A stretch of DNA of 38,726 bases from a virus, in IMG/VR virus record IMGVR_UViG_3300045993_000264, positions 1 to 38,726 of that record; one strand, given 5' to 3'. Of this stretch, positions 37,848 through 38,726 are shown piece by piece. The position numbers were made by a program, and so were the translations under genes. The number at the start of each line of letters is the position of its first letter. Within the stretch, counting starts at the first letter, position 1. The notes below the pieces were generated by a model, which was not told the DNA's origin, did not search any database, and worked only from the letters and a program-made list of their open reading frames with translations.

Positions 37848-38645
37848 TTACCACCGATACGACACATCAACCATAGCTTTTGCTGCTGGCTTGACAGTAA
37901 TATTCGTATTAATCCCTGCCTCACCGTACACCGCTGTATAAACCCCACCTATCCTTAATATATCCTGCCGCGTATATACTGTTCCTTCTTGCCCACCTGA
38001 TGTTGTAAGTCCTGCCCTTATCCCCACTTCTGTCTGTCCACCAAAGCTAAACAAAGGTCGCTTCTGTTCTTCTGCCAATATAGTTGATTGGCCGGTCTTG
38101 GGATCATAAAGCGACACTGCCTTATATCCACCATCACTAGGTTTGAGTGTAGCACTGGCTGTTATCTTTGAAGATGTTGGAGTGCCAAAAGGCAGCTTGA
38201 GCTTACCGTTACCTTGATATACTACTACGTCTTTACCCTTGAGAGTTATCTTGGGTACGTTACTAAGCTCCTTGACAGGAACCGTAGGCTGCAATCCTTG
38301 CTCTCTTTGTGTTGTTTGAGAAACACTAGCTCTATGTGACCACCAATAGCCCAATATACAAAACACTAGCAGGCCGAGTAGAATGTACATACGCACTCTG
38401 CTATCAGCTTGTGGCATAAACTGGATAGCGACCTTCTGGGCTTGTTGTGGTATAGCGTTAAACCGAGACTTAGCTTCCAGTAAAGCTGCATCTATTCGTC
38501 TCTGTATGTCTAGTTCGTCTGGTGTCAATTTCTCTCCTGCGTTGCAGCGAGGTATGAGGCCCCATACACAGGCAACCACATTGTTATATCCGATAGTACC
38601 AGCACCGTGGCAAGGCTTACCCAGCAGCCCATGCACATACGACAC
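37848..38645 (-). CDS. Membrane-anchored hypothetical protein, convergent to early operon
   Basis: 265 residues from GTG 38645; the frame is open a little further up to a stop, without a better start. A single membrane helix at about 85-104 (MYILLGLLVFCILGYWW), a Cys-containing N-terminal part (GLLGKPCHGAGTIGYNN, CVWGLIPRC) and a C-terminal beta-rich domain with Gly/Thr/Val repeats (GEAGINTNITVKPAAKAMVDVSYRW). Could be lysis- or envelope-related, but no family is recognised. Confidence 0.6.
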   Translation of the reverse strand: MSYVHGLLGKPCHGAGTIGYNNVVACVWGLIPRCNAGEKLTPDELDIQRRIDAALLEAKSRFNAIPQQAQKVAIQFMPQADSRVRMYILLGLLVFCILGYWWSHRASVSQTTQREQGLQPTVPVKELSNVPKITLKGKDVVVYQGNGKLKLPFGTPTSSKITASATLKPSDGGYKAVSLYDPKTGQSTILAEEQKRPLFSFGGQTEVGIRAGLTTSGGQEGTVYTRQDILRIGGVYTAVYGEAGINTNITVKPAAKAMVDVSYRW

Positions 38646-38726
38646 GACCAGAACCTGTGCTTTGGCCTGATGCTGTCGAAGATACTACCCTTTGTTAAGA
38701 CAAGGGTTACTATGTAGCTTGATAGG
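38646..38726. other. Right-end leader of gene 37848-38645
   Basis: 81 bases without a gene. On the minus strand this is the leader of the preceding gene, with an in-frame stop (TAG) upstream. CCCTTGTC-TTAA-CAAAGGG (minus strand) forms a short hairpin. No match to the left end of the window is seen. Confidence 0.4.

Noticed and set aside
1-38726. CRISPR array or diversity-generating retroelement
   Set aside because: No regularly spaced repeats and no reverse transcriptase frame were seen.
1-38726. Direct terminal repeat joining the window ends
   Set aside because: The first and last about 80 bases show no common sequence, so circularity cannot be concluded from the window itself.

Overview
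The window is most of the genome of a temperate tailed phage with short-tail (podovirus, P22-like) head and neck genes. It is in the free, non-integrated form. The clearest sign is an attP: about 46 bases identical in layout to the 3' half of a tRNA-Arg(UCU), including the encoded CCA, lie beside a tyrosine integrase, and there is no 5' half of the tRNA and no bacterial gene on either side. The encoded CCA and the general gene style suggest a Gram-negative (proteobacterial-type) host. The genus cannot be named from the sequence.

Layout. From 1 to 15.7 kb, all genes read leftward and form the late virion block. In transcription order (right to left) these are small terminase, a Gln/Asn/Pro-rich protein, large terminase, small proteins, portal, two small proteins, scaffold-like protein, major capsid protein, a possible decoration protein, a coiled-coil protein, a head-tail adaptor, a beta-rich tail hub candidate, further tail proteins, and helical/disordered proteins that look like DNA-ejection proteins. 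The last of these runs off the left edge. Several late leaders carry a recurring hairpin with a GTGA (GNRA-type) loop. From 15.7 to 21.7 kb, small rightward genes are separated by strong terminators: a DUF932 protein, many tiny zinc-ribbon and membrane peptides, and an HNH protein. This region contains about 590 bases without a gene, headed by a good promoter and folding into a terminated leader RNA plus several long hairpins. From 21.7 to 23.5 kb lie attP, a small gene, integrase and a short CI-type repressor, all leftward.

From 23.57 to 37.7 kb runs one long rightward early operon, mostly with ATGA-type overlaps: ssDNA-binding-like protein, replication organiser, DnaB-like ATPase, a primase zinc finger without a catalytic domain, a membrane-anchored lytic transglycosylase, a higher-GC block of accessory genes, a RecB/Cas4-like nuclease, a Holliday-junction endonuclease I, a metallophosphoesterase, DUF3310, dUTPase, RNA ligase, a class II (B12-type) ribonucleotide reductase and two HExxH proteins. 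No DNA polymerase is seen, so replication probably uses the host replisome. A long bidirectional terminator at 37.74 kb separates this operon from a leftward membrane-anchored gene at the right end.

Control appears to centre on a palindrome TTCAA-NN-TTGAA placed exactly between the -35 and -10 boxes of two promoters: the early rightward promoter (23.47 kb) and the promoter of the structured RNA (20.35 kb). Related half-sites (AATTGAATATG) occur at 17.42, 19.64 and 23.44 kb. The repressor would therefore silence both the early operon and the RNA/small-gene region. It has no self-cleavage domain, so induction is unlikely to follow the lambda RecA route. The most unusual material is the structured non-coding region at 20.38-20.86 kb, the repeated GNRA hairpins in the late leaders, and the pairing of an RNA ligase with a metallophosphoesterase.
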